DNA of 64,000 nt from Chryseobacterium indologenes (GTDB lineage Bacteria; Bacteroidota; Bacteroidia; Flavobacteriales; Weeksellaceae). This document shows, piece after piece, positions 18,744 through 27,319 of the stretch. Within the stretch, counting starts at the first letter, position 1. Every line of letters begins with the position of its first letter. Location: NCBI RefSeq assembly GCF_002025665.1, contig NZ_CP018786.1, positions 1 to 64,000 on the forward strand. Direction: 5' to 3'. A program made the translations under genes and the position numbers. The notes under the pieces are model-generated. The model was not told the DNA's origin and searched no databases. It saw nothing but the letters and a program-made list of their open reading frames with translations.

Positions 18744-18751
18744 CAAAGATA
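18744..18751 (-). promoter_or_regulatory. -7 element of the LtaS-like gene
   Basis: Minus strand TATCTTTG matches TAnnTTTG. Transcription from it would start a few bases downstream, after the ATG at 18744, which supports the start at 18717. Confidence 0.5.
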
Positions 18752-18831
18752 GTTTTTGTAGAGAACTTTTGACAGAAAAAAAGAAAAACATCCTTTTTAT
18801 TAATAAGATTTATGAATTATTTATATACTAA

Positions 18832-18858
18832 TAAAAAAGGACTATTAAAAAATAGTCC
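18832..18858 (-). terminator. Terminator of ribH
   Basis: Minus strand GGACTATT-tttt-AATAGTCC followed by TTTTTTAT, 28 bases after the ribH stop. Confidence 0.8.
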
Positions 18859-18885
18859 CATTATATTGTCGAAGCAAATTATTGG

Positions 18886-19404
18886 TTAAGAATGTCCGAA
18901 ACCAATATTTCCTTTTTTATCAGATAATTTCTTTTTGAAATCAATCATTCTAAGAGCTGTAACGGCTGCTTCTACTCCTTTATTTCCAAGATCTCCACCG
19001 CTTCTCGCAATAGATTGTTCTTTGTTATCATCCGTTAATACACAGAAAATAGTTGGAGTATCTGTCATGATATTACAGTCTTTAATTCCCTGTGCTACTG
19101 CAGAACATACATAATCAAAATGAGGAGTTTCCCCACGGATCACACATCCGATAGAGATTACTGCGTCATATTTTCTCTCTTTGCAAAGCTGCATGCTTGC
19201 ATAGCTTAATTCGAAGGCTCCTGGTACAGGGAAAAGTTTGATGTTTTCAGGTTTTACCCCTTCTTTTTCAAGGATTTCCAAAGCTGCATCACGAAGATTG
19301 TAAGTTACAAAATCATTCCACTCAGAAAAAACAATGCCGATAGAAAAATCTTCGGCATTAGTTATATGAAGTGGCTTGTAATCGGATAGATTAACTGTTG
19401 CCAT
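18886..19404 (-). CDS. ribH: 6,7-dimethyl-8-ribityllumazine synthase
   Basis: RibH condenses 5-amino-6-ribitylamino-uracil with dihydroxybutanone phosphate, the penultimate step of riboflavin synthesis. The 172-residue chain shows the family signatures: FSIGIVFSEWNDFVTYNL, FPVPGAFELSYASMQL, YDAVISIGCVIRGETPHFDY with the catalytic His, and ARSGGDLGNKGVEAAVTALR. It begins three bases after the stop of the TPR protein, so the pair share a transcript. No FMN riboswitch is visible before the operon, and no other rib genes are in the window. Confidence 0.96.
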   Translation of the reverse strand: MATVNLSDYKPLHITNAEDFSIGIVFSEWNDFVTYNLRDAALEILEKEGVKPENIKLFPVPGAFELSYASMQLCKERKYDAVISIGCVIRGETPHFDYVCSAVAQGIKDCNIMTDTPTIFCVLTDDNKEQSIARSGGDLGNKGVEAAVTALRMIDFKKKLSDKKGNIGFGHS

Positions 19405-19407
19405 TTT

Positions 19408-20115
19408 TTAATAATATTTAGTCATTTCAATATAAGAATCAGACATTCCGTTGTCGTAGTCCTGATATTTTTCATCAATTGCAGAGAAGTATTTTTTAGC
19501 TTCTGCATTTTTCTTTAATCCTAATGCAACGATACCTGCTTTTCTTGTGAAATAATATGTTGTATAAGGATCATCAGATGCCGATGCAGCCTGATCTAAC
19601 AAACCTAAAGCCTCATCATTTTTGTTAAGACCTGATTTTGCGTCTGCCATAGCACCATACTTCATTGCCATTAAAGTCTTGTTTTTGGAAGAGAATTTAT
19701 CTAAAAGATCATAAGCTTCCTGGAACTTTCCTTCTTTGAATTTTAATAAACCGGCATTATAAGAAGAAAGCTTACCGATTTCAGTAGAAGCATATTCATT
19801 TGCTGTCCCTATAAAACCAGGATTAGCAGCAGATTTTCCACCCAAAGCATCTTTATCTTTACCTTCAGCAAGGTTTTTCTGAGCAGCAAGGAAACTTTTT
19901 ACAGCTTCAGTGTTCTTTGGAGCAATTACAAATTGCTTGTAAGCAAAGAATCCTAAAACTCCTAAAATCAAAGCTCCAAATATAAAACCAAGTGGTTTTG
20001 AATATTTTTCAACAAATCTTTCAGTGTTTAAAGCTTCTCTGTCAAGGTCTTTAAAGAACTCAACTGTTTCTTTACCTTCTTGCTCGTTCTGAGCACTCTT
20101 TCCCAATTTTGCCAT
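19408..20115 (-). CDS. Single-pass TPR membrane protein (YfgM-like)
   Basis: A 235-residue protein with a charged cytoplasmic N-terminus (QEGKETVEFFKDLDREALN), a transmembrane helix at about 45-65 (GFIFGALILGVLGFFAYKQF), and a periplasmic part made of tetratricopeptide-like helix pairs (YNAGLLKFKEGKFQEAYDLL, ADAKSGLNKNDEALGLLDQA). This layout recalls YfgM/BamD-associated TPR proteins that help outer-membrane protein passage, but that role is inferred. It is the first gene of a two-gene operon with ribH, an order also common in related genomes. Confidence 0.8.
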   Translation of the reverse strand: MAKLGKSAQNEQEGKETVEFFKDLDREALNTERFVEKYSKPLGFIFGALILGVLGFFAYKQFVIAPKNTEAVKSFLAAQKNLAEGKDKDALGGKSAANPGFIGTANEYASTEIGKLSSYNAGLLKFKEGKFQEAYDLLDKFSSKNKTLMAMKYGAMADAKSGLNKNDEALGLLDQAASASDDPYTTYYFTRKAGIVALGLKKNAEAKKYFSAIDEKYQDYDNGMSDSYIEMTKYY

Positions 20116-20136
20116 AAGTTTTTAAAAATTGAAATG

Positions 20137-20144
20137 CAAATTTA
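20137..20144 (-). promoter_or_regulatory. -7 element of the TPR-ribH operon
   Basis: Minus strand TAAATTTG (TAnnTTTG), 21 bases before the ATG at 20115. Confidence 0.5.
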
Positions 20145-20236
20145 ATTGTTTCTGAGAGATTTACAAAATACTTTATGAGTATTATTGAGGAAATCTTGTG
20201 AATTGTTAATCTTGGATGATGAATTTATTAAAAAAA

Positions 20237-20333
20237 GATGCTTCGACAGGCTCATCAAGACACTTCTAATACTGTTTGTTCTAATCTCACAGTAAATGAT
20301 TAGCGTTGTCATGCTGAACTTGTCGAAGCATAT
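20237..20333. repeat. GCTTCGACA-type palindromic intergenic repeat
   Basis: gatgcttcgacaggctca at the left and tgctgaacttgtcgaagcat at the right are inverted; ATGCTTCGACA is exact and the inner part is imperfect. This sequence type is a known dispersed element in Bacteroidota intergenic regions. It sits between the TPR-ribH operon and apt. Confidence 0.65.
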
Positions 20334-20343
20334 ATATTAAATC

Positions 20344-20880
20344 TTAGTATCCTAAAATATGGTAGATTTCTGCCCCGAATTTTTTCAGTTTTTCATCACC
20401 ATTCAAACCTTGTAAGCCGATAAGAAAACTAAACTGTGAAACAATTGCTCCTTGTTTTTCTACCAACTTGGCAGCAGCTTCAGTAGTTCCTCCTGTTGCT
20501 AAAAGGTCATCGTGGATTAAAACTCTTTGTCCGGGTTTTATCTGTCCTTCACGGGTTTCAATAATGGCACTTCCATATTCCAGATCATACTTTTCTGAAA
20601 TGACTGGTGGTGGAAGTTTTCCTGCTTTTCTGATTAAGATGAATGGCACTTCCAATGCTACAGCAATTGCGATTCCAAAAAGGTAACCACGGCTTTCAAT
20701 TCCGCAGACTGCGTCTATCTTTCCTTTACTGAAGGCTACAAGATCTGCAATAACGTCTTCGTAAAGTTTTGGGTCTAAAAAGATGGGTGAAATATCCTTA
20801 AACTGTATTCCCGGAATCGGAAAATCTGGGATATTTTCAATTGTTTCTTCTAATCTTTTGATGAGTTCTGCTGAAGCCAT
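20344..20880 (-). CDS. apt: Adenine phosphoribosyltransferase
   Basis: Salvages adenine with PRPP to AMP in the cytoplasm. The 178-residue chain begins MASAELIKRLEETIENIPDF, has the PIPGIQFKDISPIFLDPKLY block, CGIESRGYLFGIAIAVALEV, IRKAGKLPPPVISEKYDLEY and the PRPP-binding VLIHDDLLATGGTTEAAAKL. Length is normal for the family. It starts three bases after the stop of the lipoprotein gene upstream, so the two are probably co-transcribed. Confidence 0.96.
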   Translation of the reverse strand: MASAELIKRLEETIENIPDFPIPGIQFKDISPIFLDPKLYEDVIADLVAFSKGKIDAVCGIESRGYLFGIAIAVALEVPFILIRKAGKLPPPVISEKYDLEYGSAIIETREGQIKPGQRVLIHDDLLATGGTTEAAAKLVEKQGAIVSQFSFLIGLQGLNGDEKLKKFGAEIYHILGY

Positions 20881-20883
20881 TTA

Positions 20884-22083
20884 TTAATTGATTTTATAGC
20901 TGGAAATTTTCCAGTCTCCATTTACATTTTTAAGCCCGAAAGTTACTTTTAGAGAAGTTGTCTTCCCGCTTTTATCCGTTACATCATAAGTAGCATTTAC
21001 GCTGGCACTGTTAGCTGATGTCCCATTAGTCGTAATGTTTTTTACGCTTACATTTTTCACAGATCCAAAACCTGAAGTAGGATTTGAGAAAGATTCATAG
21101 CTTCCCCAGCTTGGGTTACTGGCTGTTTCGTAAGCTGCTTTTAAATTCTGAGAACTTACGCTGTTCAAAAACTTCGTGACTGTATTTTTGGGGTCTGCCG
21201 TCGGTTGCTTTGGAGCAGCAGGCGTTGCAGGAGTAGCTGTTGCAGGATCTGTAGTTGCTCCAGGAGTCGCTGTTGGATTGTTTGGATCTACCACCGCGCT
21301 TGGTTGCTCAGTCACTGCTGTTGAATCAGTTTTTGGGATTGCAGGAACTTTCAGAGCTGCTGCATTTACATCAAGACCGATTTTAGACATTTTGAAAGTC
21401 TTGGCTGTTGTTTTTACTGAAACCGTGATGTCAATTTTGTTATCCACTACTTTTGCAGCAGGGATAGATGAGAACTTTAAGTTGAATCCTTTAAAGTTAT
21501 TATCCTGCATCAGGTTTTTAGCAGTAGCCAATCTTACACCGTTACTGTAGACTTCAAGAGTTGCTTCAAGACCAGCTCCTGTGAATGATACAGGGTTTCC
21601 GGCCGCATCTACAAGTCTTGGAACAATTTGAATCGCTGTAGGCGCTCCGGTTCCGTCATCTCCTGTAGGTCTTGTCACAAGGCTTAATGATCCTGCTTTT
21701 ACATCATTAGGATCACTTTCTTTAGCTTTATCATCCCCGAAGATATTCATTTCTCCAAGTGATGGTGGGGCAGTACTTGCCCATTCTATTCCGTTTTTTT
21801 GTGCAATTTCATCAGCCAATGACATGATTTCAGGAACTTTCTTCCCGTTAATCAGTTTTCCAAGGGCTTTTAGCTCATTGATATCACCGTCTGCCTCTAC
21901 CCCAAATGTTTTAAGGATATAAAGAGCTTCATTAAACTTAATCTGCTTAATGGTAGGTAAACTGGAAGTCATATCATTGATACTTGACTGCAGTGTTTTA
22001 GTATTCGTAGCATCTACATGATCTTTCTTACATGCTGTAAAAAGCAACAGACTGAAAACAAGTAGAAAAGAAAACTTTTTCAT
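20884..22083 (-). CDS. Lipoprotein with Thr/Pro/Ala linker and NTF2-like C-terminal domain
   Basis: A 399-residue lipoprotein: the signal peptide ends at LLLFTACKK with the lipid-accepting Cys. Residues 20-250 have a helical segment (SINDMTSSLPTIKQIKFNEA) and a beta-rich part. A linker of about 45 residues is rich in Pro, Thr and Ala (TDPATATPATPAAPKQP). The last 100 residues (KFLNSVSSQNLKAAYETASN to GDWKISSYKIN) resemble the DUF4878/NTF2-like fold. No specific function is recognised. The linker probably extends the C-terminal domain into the periplasm or onto the surface. The gene lies directly before apt on the same strand. Confidence 0.75.
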   Translation of the reverse strand: MKKFSFLLVFSLLLFTACKKDHVDATNTKTLQSSINDMTSSLPTIKQIKFNEALYILKTFGVEADGDINELKALGKLINGKKVPEIMSLADEIAQKNGIEWASTAPPSLGEMNIFGDDKAKESDPNDVKAGSLSLVTRPTGDDGTGAPTAIQIVPRLVDAAGNPVSFTGAGLEATLEVYSNGVRLATAKNLMQDNNFKGFNLKFSSIPAAKVVDNKIDITVSVKTTAKTFKMSKIGLDVNAAALKVPAIPKTDSTAVTEQPSAVVDPNNPTATPGATTDPATATPATPAAPKQPTADPKNTVTKFLNSVSSQNLKAAYETASNPSWGSYESFSNPTSGFGSVKNVSVKNITTNGTSANSASVNATYDVTDKSGKTTSLKVTFGLKNVNGDWKISSYKIN

Positions 22084-22100
22084 TTTTATTTGGTTTGTTG

Positions 22101-22108
22101 CAAATTTA
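22101..22108 (-). promoter_or_regulatory. -7 element of the lipoprotein-apt operon
   Basis: Minus strand TAAATTTG, 17 bases before the lipoprotein ATG. Confidence 0.5.
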
Positions 22109-22199
22109 ATAAAACCTTTATTAATACTGGATTTTATTTTTACTTTATGTTTTATAGCTTGTTTTATTTCTTTTTCACAGTAGCCATAATCCTATATTT

Positions 22200-23216
22200 T
22201 TACTTTTTATTGGATTGTTCTTTTAAGTCTCCTTTGAAAAAATTGCTGAAGATAGTCTGCATATTTGGGAATGAAGGATCCTGCCAGTAAGAAGTTTTGT
22301 AATTACTGTTTTCTTTATCAAATTTTACTTTTTCAATATCATTGTCGTTATTGAAGCTGAGTTCTGTAGGATAGAAATTTGTGTAAACGGCAATCTGATT
22401 GTATTCAGGTTCACTTTTGTGTTTAAGTTTTACAAAAACAAGTTCATTGTATTCAAGGAAATCTTTCAATGTTTTTTCTGTTCCTTTTTCAAAGGACATA
22501 TTAAGAATTGTTCTGATATCATAAAATCTATATCCGAAGAAAGAAAATTCTTTTTCCTGAAGCGCTCCTCCTGTTACCTCAATCTGATCTTTACGATCAC
22601 CTTTCAATTCTCTGATGATATTTCTTTTTGTTTTATATTCTTCCGGGTTTCCTACATTTTTAAGTTTTGGAATCTGTAGAGAATTTCCATAATCCCATGA
22701 TGAAGTCTGTTTTTTCTCGTTTTTAGGTTCTGTCAATCTGAAAACCCTGTATTGTTCAACATTGGTACTTTTTAGTTTTTTTGTTTTGTTGTCAAAAATA
22801 TAGGTTACAATTCCGTCGGTATAACTATTCAGTTTATTATTTACGGTCACGTAAGCATTAAAATTTCCTTTGATAAAAATGTATTTGGCAGGTTTGTTAT
22901 TTTTGATAACTACAGTTTCAATTTCCTTTACCTGGTCATTGATTTTTATAATGGATTGCTCAAAGTCTGCATATGATAAAGTGGCAACCGGAAAATTATT
23001 ATAGACAAGCTGAAACTTTTCCTGCGAGGGGGACAATGATTGTTTGTTAATCTTACCTTCGATATCTGAGTATGCCAGAATAGTTCCATCTTTCCCAAAC
23101 ACTGAAACTCTGGGAAGGGGAGTATTACTTTTTTCAGAAACGAAAGTGATGGTCTGTGCCTGAATAAAGCTAAACAGAAAAATGAAAAACGAGTAAAGGC
23201 AAAGTTTTATTTTCAT
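22200..23216 (-). CDS. Exported protein with carboxypeptidase regulatory-like N-terminal domain
   Basis: A 338-residue protein with a signal peptide ending IQAQ. Residues about 22-85 (FVSEKSNTPLPRVSVFGKDG, TILAYSDIEGKINKQSLS) match the CarboxypepD-regulatory-like fold found at the N-terminus of TonB-dependent receptors and related envelope proteins, and ETVVIKNNKP follows as in such receptors. The rest is not a barrel: it has mixed charged helices and beta strands (EFSFFGYRFYDIRTILNMSF). I do not recognise the C-terminal family. It has no close neighbour on its strand within 115 bases either side and is probably monocistronic. Confidence 0.7.
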   Translation of the reverse strand: MKIKLCLYSFFIFLFSFIQAQTITFVSEKSNTPLPRVSVFGKDGTILAYSDIEGKINKQSLSPSQEKFQLVYNNFPVATLSYADFEQSIIKINDQVKEIETVVIKNNKPAKYIFIKGNFNAYVTVNNKLNSYTDGIVTYIFDNKTKKLKSTNVEQYRVFRLTEPKNEKKQTSSWDYGNSLQIPKLKNVGNPEEYKTKRNIIRELKGDRKDQIEVTGGALQEKEFSFFGYRFYDIRTILNMSFEKGTEKTLKDFLEYNELVFVKLKHKSEPEYNQIAVYTNFYPTELSFNNDNDIEKVKFDKENSNYKTSYWQDPSFPNMQTIFSNFFKGDLKEQSNKK

Positions 23217-23299
23217 AATAAGATTTTGTTTTTAGTTTATTGATCTCATTATAGAGACGCATAACGTTCAGAATGGTTGCCTGCAGATTGGTATGCATA

Positions 23300-23336
23300 A
23301 AAAAAGACTGATCGTTTTAACAATCAGTCTTTTATA
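23300..23336 (-). terminator. Terminator of the act operon
   Basis: AAAAGACTGAT and ATCAGTCTTTT form a perfect 11-bp stem, with T-rich sequence on both strands, just after the actF stop. Confidence 0.85.
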
Positions 23337-23357
23337 ATTTTATTTTGTTACAAGTCC

Positions 23358-24689
23358 TTAGAAAGGATACTCATAAATTTCAGATTCATGTAAGAATGGG
23401 TTTCCTGTAGGAATCAACTTCAGTTTAGATAAAGCTGAAAGTACAGTAAACATAAATAATCCAGCTACGAATAGGATTGCTCCAAGGATTAACAAGAATA
23501 CTTCAGGAGTGTTCCAGTATGGTCCTACTGTTCCCGGCATTACCATGTTGAAGTAGTCTAAGATGTGCCCTAAGATCACTACTACTGCCATTGTAGTAAC
23601 TACTTTATAGTTTCTCTTGATGCTGCTACTTACTAATACCAATAGTGGTAATAAGAAGTTGATGATCAACATCGGTAAGAAAGTAGGAGAGTAGTGTTGG
23701 AATCTACCGAAGAAGTAGTTAACCTCTTCCGGAACGTTTGCATACCAGTAAAGCATGAACTGAGCGAACCATGTATATGTCCAAAGCATACTTGTAGCGA
23801 AAAGGAATACTCCTAAATCGTGTAAGTGGTTATCATTGAACTGTGGTAAGAAACCATTTTTCTTAAGATAAACACTTAATAGAATGATTACAGCGATACC
23901 ACTTGAAAGGCAGCTAACCATTGAATACCAGATATACATTGTAGAATACCAGTGAGGGTCAATAGACATCAACCAGTCCCAAGCCCAAGCTGCAGAAGCA
24001 AATCCGAAGAATGCGATATATCCTACTGCCCATCTGTAAAGCATTTGGTACTCTACTTTAGACTTAGTTTCATCTACTTTCTTAGACTGAGCTTTTAATT
24101 TCCAAGCGAAGAAAGAAGCACCAATCACATAGATTAAAGTTCTTACTGCGTAGAAAGGAATATTTAAGAATTTTTTCTTTTCGAATAAGATCACATCAAA
24201 ATGCGGAGAATCCGGGTTTGTCAATTCAGGGTCCATCCAGTGGAATAAGTGACCATTATGAGTGATGTTTAAGATCATCAGGATTACTAAGATTGCACCA
24301 CCGTAAGGGATATAAGAAGCAATAGCTTCCATTACTCTTGTAATGATGATTGGCCATCCTGCGTGTGCAGCGTGCTGAATAGAATAGAAGAATAATACGC
24401 AGCAGCTCACTCCAAAGAAAAATACAGCTACAAAATGTATTGCTGCTAAAGGCTGGTTGTGTACCTGTAATGTAGCGTGCTCAAGGTGAGCAGCGTGATC
24501 CTGAGGTCCAACCATTTCACTTGAGTGTGTAGGAGCAGTATGACCTGAAGCATGAACAGCTTCCATCATTTGTTCTATTTTCTCAGTAGAAATTCCTTTG
24601 TTCAAAAAGAAACCAATACCGAAAAGAACTAAACCTACAACAAGAAGTATTATAGAAGTTGATTTTAATTTTGGTGAAAAACTATACAT
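23358..24689 (-). CDS. actF: Alternative complex III quinone-binding subunit ActF
   Basis: The last gene of the act operon, a 443-residue NrfD/PsrC-like membrane protein with about ten helices. It starts with a cytoplasmic segment (SFSPKLKSTSIILLVVG) and a His-rich loop (MEAVHASGHTAPTHSSEM), then has conserved membrane blocks such as WAWDWLMSIDPHWYSTMYIW, WTYTWFAQFMLYWYANVPEE and FGRFQHYSPTFLPMLIINFL. ActF helps hold the quinol site side of the complex. It follows actE by eight bases. A terminator stands 22 bases downstream and no cytochrome oxidase gene follows. Confidence 0.93.
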   Translation of the reverse strand: MYSFSPKLKSTSIILLVVGLVLFGIGFFLNKGISTEKIEQMMEAVHASGHTAPTHSSEMVGPQDHAAHLEHATLQVHNQPLAAIHFVAVFFFGVSCCVLFFYSIQHAAHAGWPIIITRVMEAIASYIPYGGAILVILMILNITHNGHLFHWMDPELTNPDSPHFDVILFEKKKFLNIPFYAVRTLIYVIGASFFAWKLKAQSKKVDETKSKVEYQMLYRWAVGYIAFFGFASAAWAWDWLMSIDPHWYSTMYIWYSMVSCLSSGIAVIILLSVYLKKNGFLPQFNDNHLHDLGVFLFATSMLWTYTWFAQFMLYWYANVPEEVNYFFGRFQHYSPTFLPMLIINFLLPLLVLVSSSIKRNYKVVTTMAVVVILGHILDYFNMVMPGTVGPYWNTPEVFLLILGAILFVAGLFMFTVLSALSKLKLIPTGNPFLHESEIYEYPF

Positions 24690-24697
24690 TTCTTTTC

Positions 24698-25387
24698 TTA
24701 TTTTTTAGTTTCGGTAGTCGTTTCAGTTGTTGCTGGTGCCGCCGCTGTAGCTGCTGCCGGTGCTGCTGCTCCTTTTTTGAAAGCACTCATCACATACATT
24801 GCTACTCTCCATCTGTCTCCTGCGTTCAATTGTCCCGCATAAGATCCCATGGCATTTCTACCGTTTGTTAATACATAATGAACAGATCCTACAGTAATTT
24901 CTCTGTCAGCATAGTTTGGTACTCCAGAGAATGCTCCACTTTGAACGATAGGTCCTTGTCCATCACCTCCTGTACCGTGACATGCAGCACAAGTGTGATC
25001 AAACAATATTTTACCTCTTTCAAGATCCTTAGCTGCATTAGCTGGGTTCAAAGGAGATGCTGTAAGTTTTTTAGATGCTTCATACCCTGCGTTATACTCG
25101 TCAACGTTTTTAGGTAATAAGCTTTCTTCAAAAACTCCGTCTTTATTCTGAGGAACTGATCCTTCTACCGGAGAAAGACCTGTTGCACCATTATTTTTAA
25201 CAAAAGCAGGAATTTCATTTTCATGATCTGAATAAGCGTCCTGAGCTTTCATCAATGGATCATAAGCTACCGGAAAATACATGTCCGGGAAATATACCAA
25301 CGGAGTGTTCTCCTTTGGTCCGCAAGAGTTAAGTAAAACTGTAGTTAAACCTAAAACCGCTGTAATTTTTAATACATTCTTTTTCAT
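24698..25387 (-). CDS. actE: Alternative complex III monoheme cytochrome c subunit ActE
   Basis: A 229-residue lipoprotein cytochrome c. The lipobox is LLNSCGP, and the single heme site is CAACHGTGGDGQGP near residue 137. The methionine ligand probably lies in NGRNAMGSYAGQL. The C-terminal tail is Ala/Thr-rich (AAAPAAATAAAPATTETTTE), a flexible end. The subunit takes electrons from the ActB/ActA core toward cytochrome oxidase on the outer face of the inner membrane. One base separates its start from the actD stop, and eight separate its stop from actF. Confidence 0.93.
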   Translation of the reverse strand: MKKNVLKITAVLGLTTVLLNSCGPKENTPLVYFPDMYFPVAYDPLMKAQDAYSDHENEIPAFVKNNGATGLSPVEGSVPQNKDGVFEESLLPKNVDEYNAGYEASKKLTASPLNPANAAKDLERGKILFDHTCAACHGTGGDGQGPIVQSGAFSGVPNYADREITVGSVHYVLTNGRNAMGSYAGQLNAGDRWRVAMYVMSAFKKGAAAPAAATAAAPATTETTTETKK

Positions 25388-25388
25388 T

Positions 25389-25910
25389 TTAAGCGTCTTT
25401 AACAGTTATTTCTTCAACTCCAGTTTCAATAAGCAACTGTTTTACAGATTCTACATCTTCAGTTACAAATTCCATCATGAATTTATCATCAGTCGTTCTT
25501 GGATCCGGGTTCTGAGCTGGAGCTCCTGGATACATTTTGTTTCTAACTAAGAAAGTTAAAGACATCATGTGAGCGGCACAGAATACCATTAATTCGAACA
25601 TTGGAACTACGAATGCAGGCATGTTGTGTCCCCAGTCAAAAGCTGGTTTACCACCGATATTCTGCGGCCAGTCGTGGTTCATTACATACCAGGTTAAAGT
25701 AGCACCGATAGTAACCCCATAAAGAGCATATAAGAATGCGGCATCAGAAATTCTAGTTTTCTTTAAACCTAAAGCTTTGTCTAGTCCGTGAACCGGAAAC
25801 GGAGTATAAACTTCGTTAATTGCGATTCCTTTATCGTTGAATGCTTTAACGCCGTTCATTAAATCGTCGTCGTCAGCATAAAGTCCGTATACAATTTTAG
25901 TGGTGCTCAT
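25389..25910 (-). CDS. actD: Alternative complex III subunit ActD (DUF3341)
   Basis: ActD is a membrane subunit of the quinol:cytochrome c oxidoreductase with two transmembrane helices and cytoplasmic ends. Here it has MSTTKIVYGLYADDDDLM, then FPVHGLDKALGLKKTRISDA, and membrane segments around YGVTIGATLTWYVMNHDWPQ and PMFELMVFCAAHMMSLTFLV. I start it at 25910, which overlaps the end of actC by 14 bases; the longer frame would add MKLIKQKKE with no family support. The tight overlap suggests translational coupling. Confidence 0.9.
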   Translation of the reverse strand: MSTTKIVYGLYADDDDLMNGVKAFNDKGIAINEVYTPFPVHGLDKALGLKKTRISDAAFLYALYGVTIGATLTWYVMNHDWPQNIGGKPAFDWGHNMPAFVVPMFELMVFCAAHMMSLTFLVRNKMYPGAPAQNPDPRTTDDKFMMEFVTEDVESVKQLLIETGVEEITVKDA

Positions 25911-27294
25911 CTCCTTCTTTTGCTTTATAAGTTTCACCTGAGATTTTCAAAATCGATTTTAATTCAGCCTGTGCAATTACAGGGAACGTTCTTGCATATA
26001 ATAAGAATAATACAGAGAAGAATCCGATAGTTCCTAAGTATACACCTACATCAATGATCGTTGGCTTAAACATTGTCCATGACCCTGGTAAGTAGTCTCT
26101 TGAAAGGTTGATAACGATGATATCAAAACGCTCGAACCACATACCGATGTTGATGATTAATGCAACAATGAATGTCCAGATAATGTTCGTTCTTAGTCTC
26201 TTGAACCAGAAAGAAGCAGGAATAACAAGGTTACAGATGATCAATGACCAGAATGCCCACCAGTAAGGTCCTACAGCAGCACCTGGAGAAAGATATGTGA
26301 AATCTTCAAATCTAGATCCGGAGTACCATCCGATGAAATATTCAGTTGCATAAGCTACAGTTACCATACCACCAGTTAAGATGATTACGATGTTCATGAT
26401 TTCGATATGATACATTGTAATATACTCTTCTAAGTGACACACTTTTCTTGCAACCAACAATAGTGTCTGTACCATTGCAAATCCTGAGAAGATTGCACCA
26501 GCAACGAAGTAAGGAGGATAGATTGTTGAGTGCCATCCTTTAATTACTGAAGTCGCGAAGTCAAATGATACGGTGGTGTGTACTGAGAATACAAGTGGAG
26601 TTGCCAAACCTGCAAGAACCAAAGAAAGTTCTTCGAATCTTTGCCAGTGTTTTGCTTTACCACCCCAACCGAATGCAAGGAATGTATAAATTTTCTTAGT
26701 CCAAGGAGTCTTAGCTCTATCTCTGATCATTGCAAAGTCAGGGATTAGTCCCATGAACCAGAATACAGTTGATACTGAGAAATACGTAGAGATCGCAAAT
26801 ACGTCCCAAAGTAGAGGAGAGTTAAAGTTCCCCCAAAGAGAACCGAATTGGTTTGGTAAAGGGAATACCCAGTATCCAACCCAAACTCTACCCATGTGGA
26901 TTACAGGGAAGATTGCTGCCTGTACAACCGCAAAGATCGTCATCGCCTCTGCAGATCTGTTTACAGACATTCTCCATCTCTGTCTAAATAATAATAATAC
27001 TGCGGAGATTAGGGTCCCGGCGTGACCGATACCTACCCACCATACGAAGTTGGTAATATCCCAACCCCAGTTAATAGTTCTGTTAAGCCCCCATGCTCCA
27101 ATACCTGTCCCGATAGTGTAAGCGATACAGCCGAATCCATAGAGGAATAGAACTAGTGCAGCATATAATGAGATCCACCATAATTTACCTGCTCTTTCTT
27201 CGATAGGTCGTGCGATATCTTCTGTAATATCGTGATAAGTTTTGTGACCAATAATTAGAGGTTCCCTTATCGGAGCTTCGTAATGTCCTGACAT
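25897..27294 (-). CDS. actC: Alternative complex III quinone-binding subunit ActC (NrfD-like)
   Basis: A 465-residue NrfD/PsrC-family membrane protein with about ten helices that forms the main quinol-oxidising subunit. Key blocks are EPLIIGHKTYHDITEDIARP, NFVWWVGIGHAGTLISAVLL, FRQRWRMSVNRSAEAMTIFA, FEELSLVLAGLATPLVFSVH and ATEYFIGWYSGSRFEDFTYL. It lies 25 bases after actB. The pair ActC/ActF is thought to have arisen by duplication, and both keep the same helix layout here. Confidence 0.94.
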   Translation of the reverse strand: MSGHYEAPIREPLIIGHKTYHDITEDIARPIEERAGKLWWISLYAALVLFLYGFGCIAYTIGTGIGAWGLNRTINWGWDITNFVWWVGIGHAGTLISAVLLLFRQRWRMSVNRSAEAMTIFAVVQAAIFPVIHMGRVWVGYWVFPLPNQFGSLWGNFNSPLLWDVFAISTYFSVSTVFWFMGLIPDFAMIRDRAKTPWTKKIYTFLAFGWGGKAKHWQRFEELSLVLAGLATPLVFSVHTTVSFDFATSVIKGWHSTIYPPYFVAGAIFSGFAMVQTLLLVARKVCHLEEYITMYHIEIMNIVIILTGGMVTVAYATEYFIGWYSGSRFEDFTYLSPGAAVGPYWWAFWSLIICNLVIPASFWFKRLRTNIIWTFIVALIINIGMWFERFDIIVINLSRDYLPGSWTMFKPTIIDVGVYLGTIGFFSVLFLLYARTFPVIAQAELKSILKISGETYKAKEGDEHH

Positions 27295-27319
27295 TTTTTA
27301 CCTATTTATTATTTAAACT

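Noticed and set aside
20116..20343. Small gene in the ribH-apt gap
   Set aside because: The gap is filled by a palindromic repeat and a promoter; no frame with a start and plausible product was found.
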